Source of the DNA: Thermomonospora catenispora
Lineage (GTDB): Bacteria; Actinomycetota; Actinomycetes; Streptosporangiales; Streptosporangiaceae
DNA length: 64,000 bases
Assembly: GCF_006363815.1 (NCBI RefSeq)
Contig: NZ_RRYT01000017.1
Location: forward strand, 1 to 64,000
Direction: 5' to 3'
In this document: positions 55,140-63,498 of the stretch, one piece after another
Layout of the letters: each line of letters starts with the position of its first letter
Position numbering within the stretch: the first letter of the stretch is position 1
Notes under the pieces: model-generated
What the model saw: only the letters and a program-made list of their open reading frames with translations
Databases searched by the model: none
Told to the model about the DNA's origin: nothing
Program-made: the position numbers and the translations under genes

Positions 55140-55883
55140 TCAGGCCGCCGCGGGCCGCCCGGCGGAGCGGGTGTGCACGACGCGGTAGCCGTTCCAGTCC
55201 ACGGCCTTCGTCAGGGAGTCCCGCTTGGCGATGAACGCGCGCCGGGCGGACGCCCAGGGGGCCTCCTCCCGGGTGCGGTACGCCGCATGGGACTCCCGGT
55301 CGGCCCACTGGGAGTAGACCACGACGAAGTCGTTGTCGGTGCCCACGGCCGCCAGGGCGCCTCCGCCGCCGTCCAGGTTGCGGGAGCGGATGCCGCGCAG
55401 CACGCTCTGCGAGCGGTAGCCGGGGACGTCCTGCAGCCAGGAGTGGGTCGTCTCCAGCAGGGAGATCAGCTCGCCCTGCGCGGAGGGCTCCACGTCGAGG
55501 ATCTCGATGACGGTGTAGTCGTCACGGTCGGGGGAGATCTCGGTGACCTCGCCCAGCGAGGGGTGACGCCGGCTCAGCACCGCCTCGGTCTGCATCAGCC
55601 GCACGAAGGAGGTGATCTCCCGGAAGACCGGGATCGTGTGGTGCTTGAACGTGTCGTCGTCGTAGCGCGCCTCCAGGTCGGCCATGCCGCGCCATTGGAT
55701 GAAGTTCGCCGTCCCCGGCATGTCCACGCCGCGGTGCACCGTGCTGGAGATCCAGCCGGGGAACGCCGCAGTGTCGACGATCGACCTCATCTCGGCGACG
55801 AGCCGGTCCACCCGGCCCCAGGCGGTGGTCTTGAACAGGTTGATGACGGTCAGGTAGCCGTCCTCGGGGTCGATGAAGGGCAT
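55140..55883 (-). CDS. Two-module ABM oxygenase (JadG/GilOII/AlpJ-like candidate)
   Basis: A 247-aa antibiotic-biosynthesis-monooxygenase protein with two ferredoxin-like modules (YLTVINLFKTTAWGRVDRLVAEMRS, then DDYTVIEILDVEPSAQGELISLLE, DFVVVYSQWADRESHAAYRTREE). Size and duplication fit the JadG/GilOII/AlpJ oxygenases that cleave and contract the angucyclinone B ring. The assignment rests on fold and cluster context and not on a residue signature. GAGGAGGAACC precedes the ATG. It is the last gene of the minus-strand operon that starts at 61238. Confidence 0.8.
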   Translation of the reverse strand: MPFIDPEDGYLTVINLFKTTAWGRVDRLVAEMRSIVDTAAFPGWISSTVHRGVDMPGTANFIQWRGMADLEARYDDDTFKHHTIPVFREITSFVRLMQTEAVLSRRHPSLGEVTEISPDRDDYTVIEILDVEPSAQGELISLLETTHSWLQDVPGYRSQSVLRGIRSRNLDGGGGALAAVGTDNDFVVVYSQWADRESHAAYRTREEAPWASARRAFIAKRDSLTKAVDWNGYRVVHTRSAGRPAAA

Positions 55884-55902
55884 GGTTCCTCCTCGGTCGC
55901 GT

Positions 55903-57420
55903 TCAGGCGCTCGCGGCGACGGCGGGCGCCGGTCGGCTGCGGGTGTCGCCGGGCTCGCCGAACCAGCGGGCCAGGGCGTCGGTCAGGCCGGCCGCCTCGC
56001 TCCCGCCCGACCCGATCCAGGCGATGTAGCCGTCCGGCCGGACCAGCACGGCGTCGGCGTCCGCGAGCGGGCCGCCGGGATGGGTCGTCGCGGTGACGAG
56101 GTCGACGCGGTCCCGCCACGGCTCGGCGGCGGCGCGCAGGTCCGCGTCGCCGCGCAGGTCCAGGACGAAGGCGCGCCCGCCGTGCAGCAGCTCGAAGGCG
56201 GTCCGGGCGCCGGCGTCGCAGGCGAGCTCGAAGTCCGGCAGCCGGCGGCCGAGCAGCGGATGGTCGCCGGGGCCGGCGTCGTAGGCGATGTCCAGCCCGG
56301 TGACCATGCCGACCAGGAGCCTTTGGACGTCCTCGTAGGCCATCAGCTCGGCGAAGACCGACCGCAGCGGGTCCATCTCGGGGCCGCCGAGGTAGAGGGC
56401 GCGCTGGGCGAGGGTGTTGGCCAGGATGCGGGCCCCGACGGGGTGCCGTTCGGTGTGGTAGGTGTCCAGCAGCCCGGCCGGGGCGTGGCCGCGGATCTCG
56501 GCGGCGAGCTTCCAGCCGAGGTTCACCGCGTCGCCCAGTCCCGCGCTGATGCCCTGCGCGCCGATCGGCATGTGGATGTGCGCCGCGTCCCCCGCCAGGA
56601 ACACCCGGCCCTTGCGGTACCGGGCGGCCTGGCGGCTGGCGTCGGTGAAGCTGCTGAGCCACAGCGGCGTGCCGCCGCTGATGTCCTCGCCGGTCACCCG
56701 CCGGAAGGCGGCCGCCACCTCCGCGAAGGAGGGGGGCTCGTCGGTCGGCCGCACGCCCGCGTCCCGCTCGAAGACCACCACGCGCGTGACGCCCGGGCCG
56801 GCGGGCAGCACGACGGCCATGCCCGCGTCGCTGCGTTCGCCGCTGGGGCGGATCCGCACCTGGACGCCGGAGACGTCGGCCATCAGCATCTCGATGGTGG
56901 GCTCATAGCCGGGGAAGTCGATGCCGGACAGGGTCCGGACGGCGCTGCGCGCGCCGTCGCAGCCGACCACGTGGCCGGCGCGCAGGGTGCGCGGGCCGTC
57001 GGGGGTGTCGGCCCGCACCTCGACCCCCTCCTCGTCGGCGGTCAGGGCGGTGAGCTCCCAGCCTCGGCGGATCTCGGCGCCGAGCCCGGTCGCCCACTCG
57101 TTCAAGACGGCCTCGGTGAACGCCTGCGGCACCCCCCGCACGCCGAAGTTGCCGCCCGGCACGATGGTGTAGTCCAAGGGCATGCCGCCGAAGTGGCCGA
57201 CCGGTATCACGCCGATGTCGCCGAACCGCTCCAGCAGCCCGCGCTGCCCGAGCTCCTCCATGGTCCTGGCGGAGAAGCCGAGCGCGCGCGACTGCCGCAT
57301 CGGCTCGGTCAGCCGTTCCAGCACGACGACCTCGATGCCCTGGAGGCGGAGCTCGCCCGCGAGCATGAGCCCGGTGGGGCCCGCCCCCACGATGATCACG
57401 TCCGTGTCACAGTCCCGCAT
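55903..57420 (-). CDS. FAD-dependent aromatic hydroxylase 1
   Basis: A 505-aa class A flavoprotein monooxygenase: VIIVGAGPTGLMLAGEL, GCDGARSAVR, VFLAGDAAHIHMPIGAQGISAGLGDAVNLGWKL, and the C-terminal thioredoxin-like domain ending DALARWFGE. Relatives (PgaE, JadH, AlpG) hydroxylate angucyclinones. Its start lies 25 bp inside the end of hydroxylase 2, and AGGAAGGGCG precedes it, so translation is coupled. Confidence 0.93.
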   Translation of the reverse strand: MRDCDTDVIIVGAGPTGLMLAGELRLQGIEVVVLERLTEPMRQSRALGFSARTMEELGQRGLLERFGDIGVIPVGHFGGMPLDYTIVPGGNFGVRGVPQAFTEAVLNEWATGLGAEIRRGWELTALTADEEGVEVRADTPDGPRTLRAGHVVGCDGARSAVRTLSGIDFPGYEPTIEMLMADVSGVQVRIRPSGERSDAGMAVVLPAGPGVTRVVVFERDAGVRPTDEPPSFAEVAAAFRRVTGEDISGGTPLWLSSFTDASRQAARYRKGRVFLAGDAAHIHMPIGAQGISAGLGDAVNLGWKLAAEIRGHAPAGLLDTYHTERHPVGARILANTLAQRALYLGGPEMDPLRSVFAELMAYEDVQRLLVGMVTGLDIAYDAGPGDHPLLGRRLPDFELACDAGARTAFELLHGGRAFVLDLRGDADLRAAAEPWRDRVDLVTATTHPGGPLADADAVLVRPDGYIAWIGSGGSEAAGLTDALARWFGEPGDTRSRPAPAVAASA

Positions 57421-58772
57421 CGCCCTTCCTCGTCTTCTCTAGGGATCGCTCGAGTGCGGATCAGTCCTCTGATCGCCTCCTCCAGCCCTTCCTCGCCGAC
57501 CCAGGCGACATGGCCGTCGGGGCGCAGCAGGAGAGGGGCCGTGTCGGGGGAGCCGGGGCGCACGACGACCGGTTCGGTGCGCGGCCGCGGGTTGGGGACG
57601 CGCCGTCCCATCGGCGCGGGCCCGGGCGGGCCGTACCGGTCGTCGAGGTTGCTCATGACCGCCGCCAGATGGGCCCGGGCCCGCTCCACGCCGAGCACCT
57701 CCGCGAACACCGCGCGCAGCGGCTCGACCTCGGGGCCGCCGAGCATCAGCAGCTCCTGGGCCGCCACGTAGTCGAGCATCCGGGCCGCGACGGGATGCCG
57801 TTCGGCGTGGTAGGTGTCCAGCAGTCCCGGCGCGGCCCAGCCGTGCACGGTCCCGGCGAGCTTCCAGCCGAGGTTGACCGCGTCCTGCAGCCCGAGGTTG
57901 ATCGACTGGCCGCCGACCGGCAGATGCCAGTGGGCGGCGTCCCCGGCCAGCAGCACCCGGCCGCTCCGGTAGCGGTCGGCCTGTCCCCTGGCGTTGTCGA
58001 AGGCGTCCACCCACAGGGGGTCGCCGCCGGAGATGTCCTCCCCGGTCACCTTCTTCCAGGCCGCGACGACCTCCGCGAAGTCGGGCGGGCCGGTGCGCTC
58101 GGCCGGCGCGCGGCCGAACACGTGCACCATCACCCGGGTGACGCCGCCGCGGGTCGCCGCGACCGCGAACCCGCGCTCCAGCCGCTGGAACCGGCGGTCG
58201 CGGACGCGCACCCCGGTCACGTCGGCCCGCAGCAGCTCCCTCGTCGCCGGCACGGCCGTCACGGGGACGCCCGCCAGTCGGCGCACCGTGCTGCGGGCCC
58301 CGTCGCAGCCCACCACGTACTCGGCCCGGATGCGCAGGGGTCCCCGGGGGCCGCGGATCCCGCAGACGACGCAGTCCGGCCGCCGGGTCAGCTCGACCAG
58401 CTCGTGCGCGCGCAGCAGGGGCACCCCCAGCTCCGCCGCGCGCTCGGCCAGGGCGGCCTCGGTGCGGTACTGGGGCACCTTCCAGTTGCCCCAGTGCCCG
58501 CTGTCCGCCTCCGACAGGTCGAACCCCAGGCCGCCGAAGTGCGCCCGCGGCTCGTGCCCGGCCTCGGCGAGCAGCGCATCGAACCCGCGTTCGTGCAGCA
58601 GCTCGGCGGTCCGCGCGGTGAGCTGGCTCGCCCGCGACTCGTTCATCGCGGCGGCCAGCCGCTCCACGACGACCACCCGCACCCGGGCCCGGGCCAGTTC
58701 GCAGGCCAGCAGCAGCCCCACGGGGCCCGCGCCCACGACGAGGACCTGCGCGGCCGTCGGGGACCGGTTCAC
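57396..58772 (-). CDS. FAD-dependent aromatic hydroxylase 2 (short form)
   Basis: A 458-aa flavoprotein monooxygenase: VLVVGAGPVGLLLACELA, GCDGARSTVRRLAG, VLLAGDAAHWHLPVGGQSINLGLQDAVNLGWKL. The C-terminal domain is about 45 residues shorter than in the two neighbours. GTG start 58772 overlaps the stop of the aromatase gene (GTGA). The three hydroxylases likely act at different ring positions or in quinone formation and ring cleavage. Confidence 0.92.
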   Translation of the reverse strand: MNRSPTAAQVLVVGAGPVGLLLACELARARVRVVVVERLAAAMNESRASQLTARTAELLHERGFDALLAEAGHEPRAHFGGLGFDLSEADSGHWGNWKVPQYRTEAALAERAAELGVPLLRAHELVELTRRPDCVVCGIRGPRGPLRIRAEYVVGCDGARSTVRRLAGVPVTAVPATRELLRADVTGVRVRDRRFQRLERGFAVAATRGGVTRVMVHVFGRAPAERTGPPDFAEVVAAWKKVTGEDISGGDPLWVDAFDNARGQADRYRSGRVLLAGDAAHWHLPVGGQSINLGLQDAVNLGWKLAGTVHGWAAPGLLDTYHAERHPVAARMLDYVAAQELLMLGGPEVEPLRAVFAEVLGVERARAHLAAVMSNLDDRYGPPGPAPMGRRVPNPRPRTEPVVVRPGSPDTAPLLLRPDGHVAWVGEEGLEEAIRGLIRTRAIPREDEEGRCGTVTRT

Positions 58773-59728
58773 GACCGTGCGCGCCCGCCGCCGATGTCCT
58801 CGGCGTAGGCCTTGGCCAGGCGCAGGGTGGCCGTGCTGTTGCCGCTCAGGGCGGTGCGGACGAACTCCTGCGCGGTCTGCACGGTCGCGTCGGGGCCGAG
58901 CACCTCGGCGATGCGGTCGGCGTTGATCCGCACCGTGTGCCGCGAGGTCACCGACACCCCGCCGCCGTCGCGCTCCTCGATCAGCCAGCGGCCGGTGTGC
59001 AGCGACAGCAGCGCGGGCAGGACGATCTGCTTGTAGACGATGCTCGTCGCCGGCCGGCACACGCGCACCGAGCGCGTGGTGTGGACGCCGCCGTCCTTGG
59101 TCCTGGTGTCCATCTCCAGGATCTGCAGCCCGGGCATGTCCTCTTGCAGCGACACCCGCGCGACGTGCGGGAGCCGCTCGCTCCACAGCTGCGCCTCGTT
59201 GAGGAAGTCGTAGACGTCCTTGACGTCGCCGTCGACGGTCACGGTGTCGTCGAAGGTGAGGAGCTCATCGGGGCCGGTCGCCTCGGCGGCGGCCTTCAGC
59301 GCCTGCAGCTCGGCCGTGCTGTTGCGGTCGACCGCCCGGCTGATCCACTCCAGGTCGGCGGGGTCGTCGGTCGCCGCGTGGAAGTCGTGCAGCAGGCGCA
59401 CCCGACACGAGTCCGCGGAGACCGGCTCCACCACCCAGGCGCCTCCCATGCCGCCGACCGGGTGCTGGGAGCGTTCCTGGCGGAAGGAGACGGTCTTGCG
59501 CTCGGGGTCGTGCCGCCGCCGGGACGTCCAGGTCTTGGCCGAGCCGTTGGCGGTCGCCCAGAGCCGGATCAGCTCCTCATCGCCGTCCCGTTCGACGACC
59601 TCGGCGTGCACGGTCGGGGGGAAGATCTCCGGCCATCCGCCGACGTCGGCGATCAGCGCGTACACCCGCTCGGCGGGGGCGTCGACGTCGATGCGGTGCT
59701 CGGTCTCGCGGACGGCGTTCTCAGGCAT
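58769..59728 (-). CDS. Bifunctional aromatase/cyclase (SRPBCC didomain)
   Basis: A 319-aa protein of two START/Bet v1-like domains (EHRIDVDAPAERVYALIADVGGWPEIFPPT; DTVTVDGDVKDVYDFLNEAQLWSERLPHV). These didomain ARO/CYCs act on C9-reduced chains to close and aromatise the first ring, consistent with the ketoreductase at 62604. Overlaps hydroxylase 3 by 8 bp. Confidence 0.93.
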   Translation of the reverse strand: MPENAVRETEHRIDVDAPAERVYALIADVGGWPEIFPPTVHAEVVERDGDEELIRLWATANGSAKTWTSRRRHDPERKTVSFRQERSQHPVGGMGGAWVVEPVSADSCRVRLLHDFHAATDDPADLEWISRAVDRNSTAELQALKAAAEATGPDELLTFDDTVTVDGDVKDVYDFLNEAQLWSERLPHVARVSLQEDMPGLQILEMDTRTKDGGVHTTRSVRVCRPATSIVYKQIVLPALLSLHTGRWLIEERDGGGVSVTSRHTVRINADRIAEVLGPDATVQTAQEFVRTALSGNSTATLRLAKAYAEDIGGGRARS

Positions 59729-61238
59729 GGGCGTGCTCCTCTCGATGCGCGGGGGCCGGGGCGGCCTCTCCGAACCAGCGCCGCAGGGCGTCTGTCAGGT
59801 CGCCCCCGTCCGGGGCGACCCAGGCGATGTAGCCGTCGGGGCGGATGAGCGCCGACTCGGCGGCCGCGCCGCCGTCCTCCGGTCCCGGGGGGAAGGCGCG
59901 CACCCGGACCAGGTCGACGCGGTCGGACCAGCCGGCGGCGGCCCGGGCCGTCGCGCCGGTGGCGTCGGCGGTGATCAGGACGCCCCGCGCGGGGTGCAGC
60001 AGCCGTGCGGTCCGTTCACGGCCGCCGTCGACGAGCTCCAGCTCGCGGTCGGGCATCCGGGCGCCCAGCAGGGGGTGCGCCGGCCGGGCCGGGTCCGGCC
60101 CGGCCATCGGGTAGCGGATGTCGAGTCCGCTCACCATGCCGGACAGGTGCCGCGCCGCCACGGGGAGCGCGATGATCTCGGCCATGACGGCCCGCAGCGG
60201 CTCGGCCGGCTTGCCGGCGAGGTTGAGCGTCCCCTGGGCGAGGGTGTTGCGCAGGACCCGCGCCCCCACCGGGTGGCGCTCGGAGTGGTAGGTGTCGAGC
60301 AGGTCCTCGGGGGCCCGGCCCCGGACGGTGGCCGCCAGCTTCCACCCCAGGTTGAAGGCGTCCTGCACGCCCAGGCTCATCCCCTGGCCGCCGGCGGGGA
60401 GGTGGATGTGCGCGGCGTCCCCGGCCAGCAGCACCCGGCCGCGCCGGTATTCGGTGACCTGGCGGGTGGCGTCGGTGAAGCTGCTCACCCAGCGCGCCTC
60501 GCCGTGGTGGATGGAGTCGCCGGTCAGCCGCTGCCAGGCGTCGGCGACCTCGGCGAAGGTGGTCGTGCGGTCCCGGTCCGGGCGGGTCCCGTTCTCGCAC
60601 ACGATGATGCGGGTGTAGCCCTGCTCCAGCGGCGCCGCCATGACCATGCCGTCGGGCAGCAGCTCACCGATCGGCCGCGGCTCGATGTCGCAGCCCCGCA
60701 CGTCCGCCAGGTACATCTCGCGGGTGGCGTCGGTGCCGACGAACGCGAAGCCGGCGAGGCGCCGGACGGTGCTCCGTCCGCCGTCGCAGCCCACCAGGTA
60801 GCGGGCGGTGCATTCGCGGAGCCCGTCGGGGCCGTGCACGACCGCGGTGACGCCGTCCGGGCCGTCCCTCAGGTCGACGAGCTCGTGGCCGCGGCGCAGG
60901 GTCGCCCCCAGCTCCAGCGCCCACCCCTCGAGCATCTCCTCGATCTTGTATTGGGGGGCGCCGCGCATGCCGAAGTGCGACCCCTCCAGCACCCCGAAGT
61001 CGATCGGGATGCCGCCGAAGTGCCCCTGTCTGGTGATCTCGATGTTCTCCAGGCGGTCGAGCAGCCCGCGCTGGTGGAACATCTCGGTGGCGCGCGCGGT
61101 GACCCCGATGCCGCGCGACTCCCAGCTCCGCTCGGTCCGTCGTTCGAAGACGATGACGTCGGCGCCGCCGAGGCGGAGCTCGGCCGCGAGCGTCAACCCC
61201 GTGGGGCCGGCTCCGATGACGATGACATCCGTGTCCAT
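59721..61238 (-). CDS. FAD-dependent aromatic hydroxylase 3
   Basis: A 505-aa class A monooxygenase, full length: VIVIGAGPTGLTLAAEL, GCDGGRSTVRRLAG, VLLAGDAAHIHLPAGGQGMSLGVQDAFNLGWKL, and a C-terminal domain ending DALRRWFGE as in hydroxylase 1. First gene of the minus-strand oxygenase operon. It diverges in sequence from the other two, so is a separate functional copy. Confidence 0.93.
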   Translation of the reverse strand: MDTDVIVIGAGPTGLTLAAELRLGGADVIVFERRTERSWESRGIGVTARATEMFHQRGLLDRLENIEITRQGHFGGIPIDFGVLEGSHFGMRGAPQYKIEEMLEGWALELGATLRRGHELVDLRDGPDGVTAVVHGPDGLRECTARYLVGCDGGRSTVRRLAGFAFVGTDATREMYLADVRGCDIEPRPIGELLPDGMVMAAPLEQGYTRIIVCENGTRPDRDRTTTFAEVADAWQRLTGDSIHHGEARWVSSFTDATRQVTEYRRGRVLLAGDAAHIHLPAGGQGMSLGVQDAFNLGWKLAATVRGRAPEDLLDTYHSERHPVGARVLRNTLAQGTLNLAGKPAEPLRAVMAEIIALPVAARHLSGMVSGLDIRYPMAGPDPARPAHPLLGARMPDRELELVDGGRERTARLLHPARGVLITADATGATARAAAGWSDRVDLVRVRAFPPGPEDGGAAAESALIRPDGYIAWVAPDGGDLTDALRRWFGEAAPAPAHREEHAHA

Positions 61239-61265
61239 GTCGCGTCCTCACCCATGAGTGCCGCC

Positions 61266-61327
61266 CGAGCCCTCCGCGGCGTCCGTCCCGCTCGGCGAGC
61301 CGCGGGGCGCGCGGGGTGGAGGGCTCG
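61266..61327 (-). terminator. Hairpin between methyltransferase-like gene and hydroxylase operon
   Basis: Arms CGAGCCCTCC (61266-61275) and GGAGGGCTCG (61318-61327) are perfectly complementary and enclose GC-rich sequence with further pairing. It may attenuate transcription from the methyltransferase-like gene into the operon. Confidence 0.45.
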
Positions 61328-61348
61328 TTGGGGGCGGCGTCGGCCGTC

Positions 61349-62377
61349 TCAGACGGGGATCGCCTCGATGATCGAGATCGGGGCGCTGGTGGGAACGGCC
61401 CGGGTGACCTTCAGGTCCGCGCGGGCGAGCAGCTCGGTGTACTCCTCGAGCGTGCGGTCACGGGCGCCCAGCATCAGCATCAGCCACAGGTCGATGATGT
61501 TGCCGAGGTGGCGCCGGTTGTTCTCGGGGAGCAGGTACTCCATCACCAGCAGCCTGCCGTCGGGGGCGATCGCCTCGCGCACGTTCCGCAGTGCCGTCAG
61601 CGCCTTGTCCTCGGTGAAGTCGTGCAGGATGTGCTTGAGCACGTAGGCGTCGCCGCCCGCCGGCAGCTTGTCGAAGTAGCCGCCGTGCTCGATGGTGACC
61701 CGGTCCGCCACCCCGGCCTCCTTGAACAGGGCGGGCGAGTCCGCGGTCGCGGTCTCGGAGTCGTACAGCACGCCCCGGGTCTCGGGGGACTGCCGGAGGA
61801 TGCCGGCCAGCAGGGTGCCGCGCCCGCCGATCACGTCCACGACCGTGCGGAACCGGGAGAAGTCGTAGGCGGCCAGCACCGGGTCGGTCTCCGTCTCCGA
61901 GAGCTTGCCGAACGCATGGAAGAACACGGCCGCGTAGTCGGGGGTGGCGTGGAAGAAGTCCAGCGCCTCCATGCCGCGCAGCTTCGGCAGGTTCGGCTCG
62001 CCGGTCTCCACGGTGCTGATCAGATGGCCCCACTCCTCCCAGAGCAGGGGGTGCCCCATCAGCAGGGCCATGCCGCGCATGGAGTCCTGCGCGTCGTCGC
62101 GGAGCTTGTCGGACATCGGCGTGTTCTCGAACCGGCCGTCGGGCCGCCGGGCGAACACCCCGTAGCCGGAGAGCGTGCGCAGGATCCGGTAGGTCGCGTC
62201 GGGGTCGGAGCCGACCCGCTTGGCGATCTCCTCGGCCGGCAGCGGGCCGTCGGCGAGCACGTCGGCGACGCCGAGCCTGGCCGCGGCGAAGATCGCCTGA
62301 GTGATCACGGCCCCCTGGATCAACTCCAGCAGCGAATACGCGGCGGATTGATCGCGAACTGCGGGCGCTGCAGGCAT
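61349..62377 (-). CDS. O-methyltransferase-fold protein (AlpH-like candidate)
   Basis: A 342-aa plant-type O-methyltransferase: N-terminal winged-helix dimerisation domain, then the Rossmann domain with motif I VVDVIGGRGTLLA (residues 179-191), YDSETATADSPALF, and the general-base region KHILHDFTEDKAL. The first Gly of the D-x-G-G-G-x-G motif is Ile183. It may be a true methyltransferase, or an AlpH-like protein that couples glutamylhydrazine to the polyketide without using SAM. AGGAGGAAAAGTC precedes the ATG. Diverges from the ketoreductase over 226 bp. Confidence 0.85.
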   Translation of the reverse strand: MPAAPAVRDQSAAYSLLELIQGAVITQAIFAAARLGVADVLADGPLPAEEIAKRVGSDPDATYRILRTLSGYGVFARRPDGRFENTPMSDKLRDDAQDSMRGMALLMGHPLLWEEWGHLISTVETGEPNLPKLRGMEALDFFHATPDYAAVFFHAFGKLSETETDPVLAAYDFSRFRTVVDVIGGRGTLLAGILRQSPETRGVLYDSETATADSPALFKEAGVADRVTIEHGGYFDKLPAGGDAYVLKHILHDFTEDKALTALRNVREAIAPDGRLLVMEYLLPENNRRHLGNIIDLWLMLMLGARDRTLEEYTELLARADLKVTRAVPTSAPISIIEAIPV

Positions 62378-62468
62378 GACTTTTCCTCCTGAGCTCTTTT
62401 TCGTGGTTTCCAGACCCTAGATCGGCGCTTCTCCCCCGACAACTTCCGCATTATCGGAAAGTGCCGCC

Positions 62469-62511
62469 TTGAACGTCGGGACGTTCAACTGAAGATTCCG
62501 CGCGGTCGAAA
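62469..62511. promoter_or_regulatory. StrR/NovG-type operator overlapping a 20-bp palindrome
   Basis: GTTCAACTG (62483-62491), 11 bp, CGGTCGAAA (62503-62511) matches GTTCRACTG-N11-CRGTYGAAC at 17 of 18 positions. Overlapping it, TTGAACGTC-GG-GACGTTCAA (62469-62488) is a perfect 9-bp inverted repeat. Both lie in the divergent promoter region of the methyltransferase-like and ketoreductase genes. Confidence 0.62.
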
Positions 62512-62603
62512 CAGCGGTTTTTCCATCGGCTCTCGACCGAGAATCCGGTGATGCGGGCGACGCTGTTCCAACCTGGTGTCCATCGCATGAAGGAGCAGGC
62601 TGA

Positions 62604-63389
62604 ATGGCGGACAACGAACGGCGGATCGCGCTGGTCACCGGCGGGACGAGCGGAATAGGCCGGGCCATCGTCGAGGATCTGGCCGGCCGGGGACTGGGCG
62701 TGTTCATCTGCGCGCGGAACGCCGAGGCGGTACGCGAGACGGTGGACAAGCTGCGGGCCGACGGTCACGACGTCGACGGGACGGCCGCCGACGTCCGCAA
62801 ACCGGGCGACGTGCGCCGCCTGGTCGGCGCCGCGCTGAAGCGGTACGGCCGGATCGACGTCCTGGTCAACAACGCCGGGCGCAACGGCGGCGGCGTCACC
62901 GCGGAGATCCCCGACGAGCTGTGGTACGACGTCATCGACACCAACCTCAACAGCGTCTTCCTGGTGACGCGCGAGGTGCTCAGGGAGGCGCGGCCGGTCG
63001 AGCGCGGCTGGGGCCGGATCATCAACATCGCCTCGACCGGCGGCAAGCAGGGGGTCGTGCTCGGCGCCCCCTACTCGGCGTCCAAGCACGGCGTCGTCGG
63101 ATTCACCAAGGCCCTGGGCCTGGAGCTGGCCAAGACCGGCGTCACGGTCAACGCCGTCTGCCCGGGGTATGTGGAGACCCCGATGGCGCAGCGGGTGCGT
63201 CAGGGGTATGCGGCGCACTACGAGACCACCGAGGAGGAGATCCTCCGGCGGTTCGAGGCGAAGATCCCGCTCGGCCGCTACTCCACCCCCGAGGAGGTGG
63301 CCGGCCTCGTCGCCTATCTGATCTCCGACGCCGCGGCCCCGGTGACGGCGCAGGCGATCAACGTCTGCGGCGGTCTGGGGAACTACTGA
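62604..63389 (+). CDS. Polyketide C9 ketoreductase (ActIII-like)
   Basis: A 261-aa SDR: VTGGTSGIGRAIVE, NNAGRNGGG, catalytic Ser in NIASTGGKQGV, YSASKHG and NAVCPGYVETPMA. The length, PGYVETPMA and terminal VCGGLGNY are those of the type II PKS C9 ketoreductases. It reduces the nascent polyketide before first-ring closure. AAGGAGCAGG precedes the ATG. Regulated in all likelihood through the upstream StrR-type operator. Confidence 0.95.
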   Translation: MADNERRIALVTGGTSGIGRAIVEDLAGRGLGVFICARNAEAVRETVDKLRADGHDVDGTAADVRKPGDVRRLVGAALKRYGRIDVLVNNAGRNGGGVTAEIPDELWYDVIDTNLNSVFLVTREVLREARPVERGWGRIINIASTGGKQGVVLGAPYSASKHGVVGFTKALGLELAKTGVTVNAVCPGYVETPMAQRVRQGYAAHYETTEEEILRRFEAKIPLGRYSTPEEVAGLVAYLISDAAAPVTAQAINVCGGLGNY

Positions 63390-63403
63390 GCCTCGTCGCG
63401 GCG

Positions 63404-63441
63404 CCGTCCCCCGGCCGATTCCGATCGGCCGGGGGACGGCC
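63404..63441. terminator. Bidirectional terminator after the ketoreductase
   Basis: A 16-bp perfect stem (63404-63419 with 63426-63441, 6-nt loop) between the ketoreductase and the converging NmrA-like gene. Confidence 0.75.
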
Positions 63442-63498
63442 GCGCCGGCGTGTCGGCCGCGGGCGTCCGGCCCGGCGCCCGCGGCCGACCGTGCTCCG

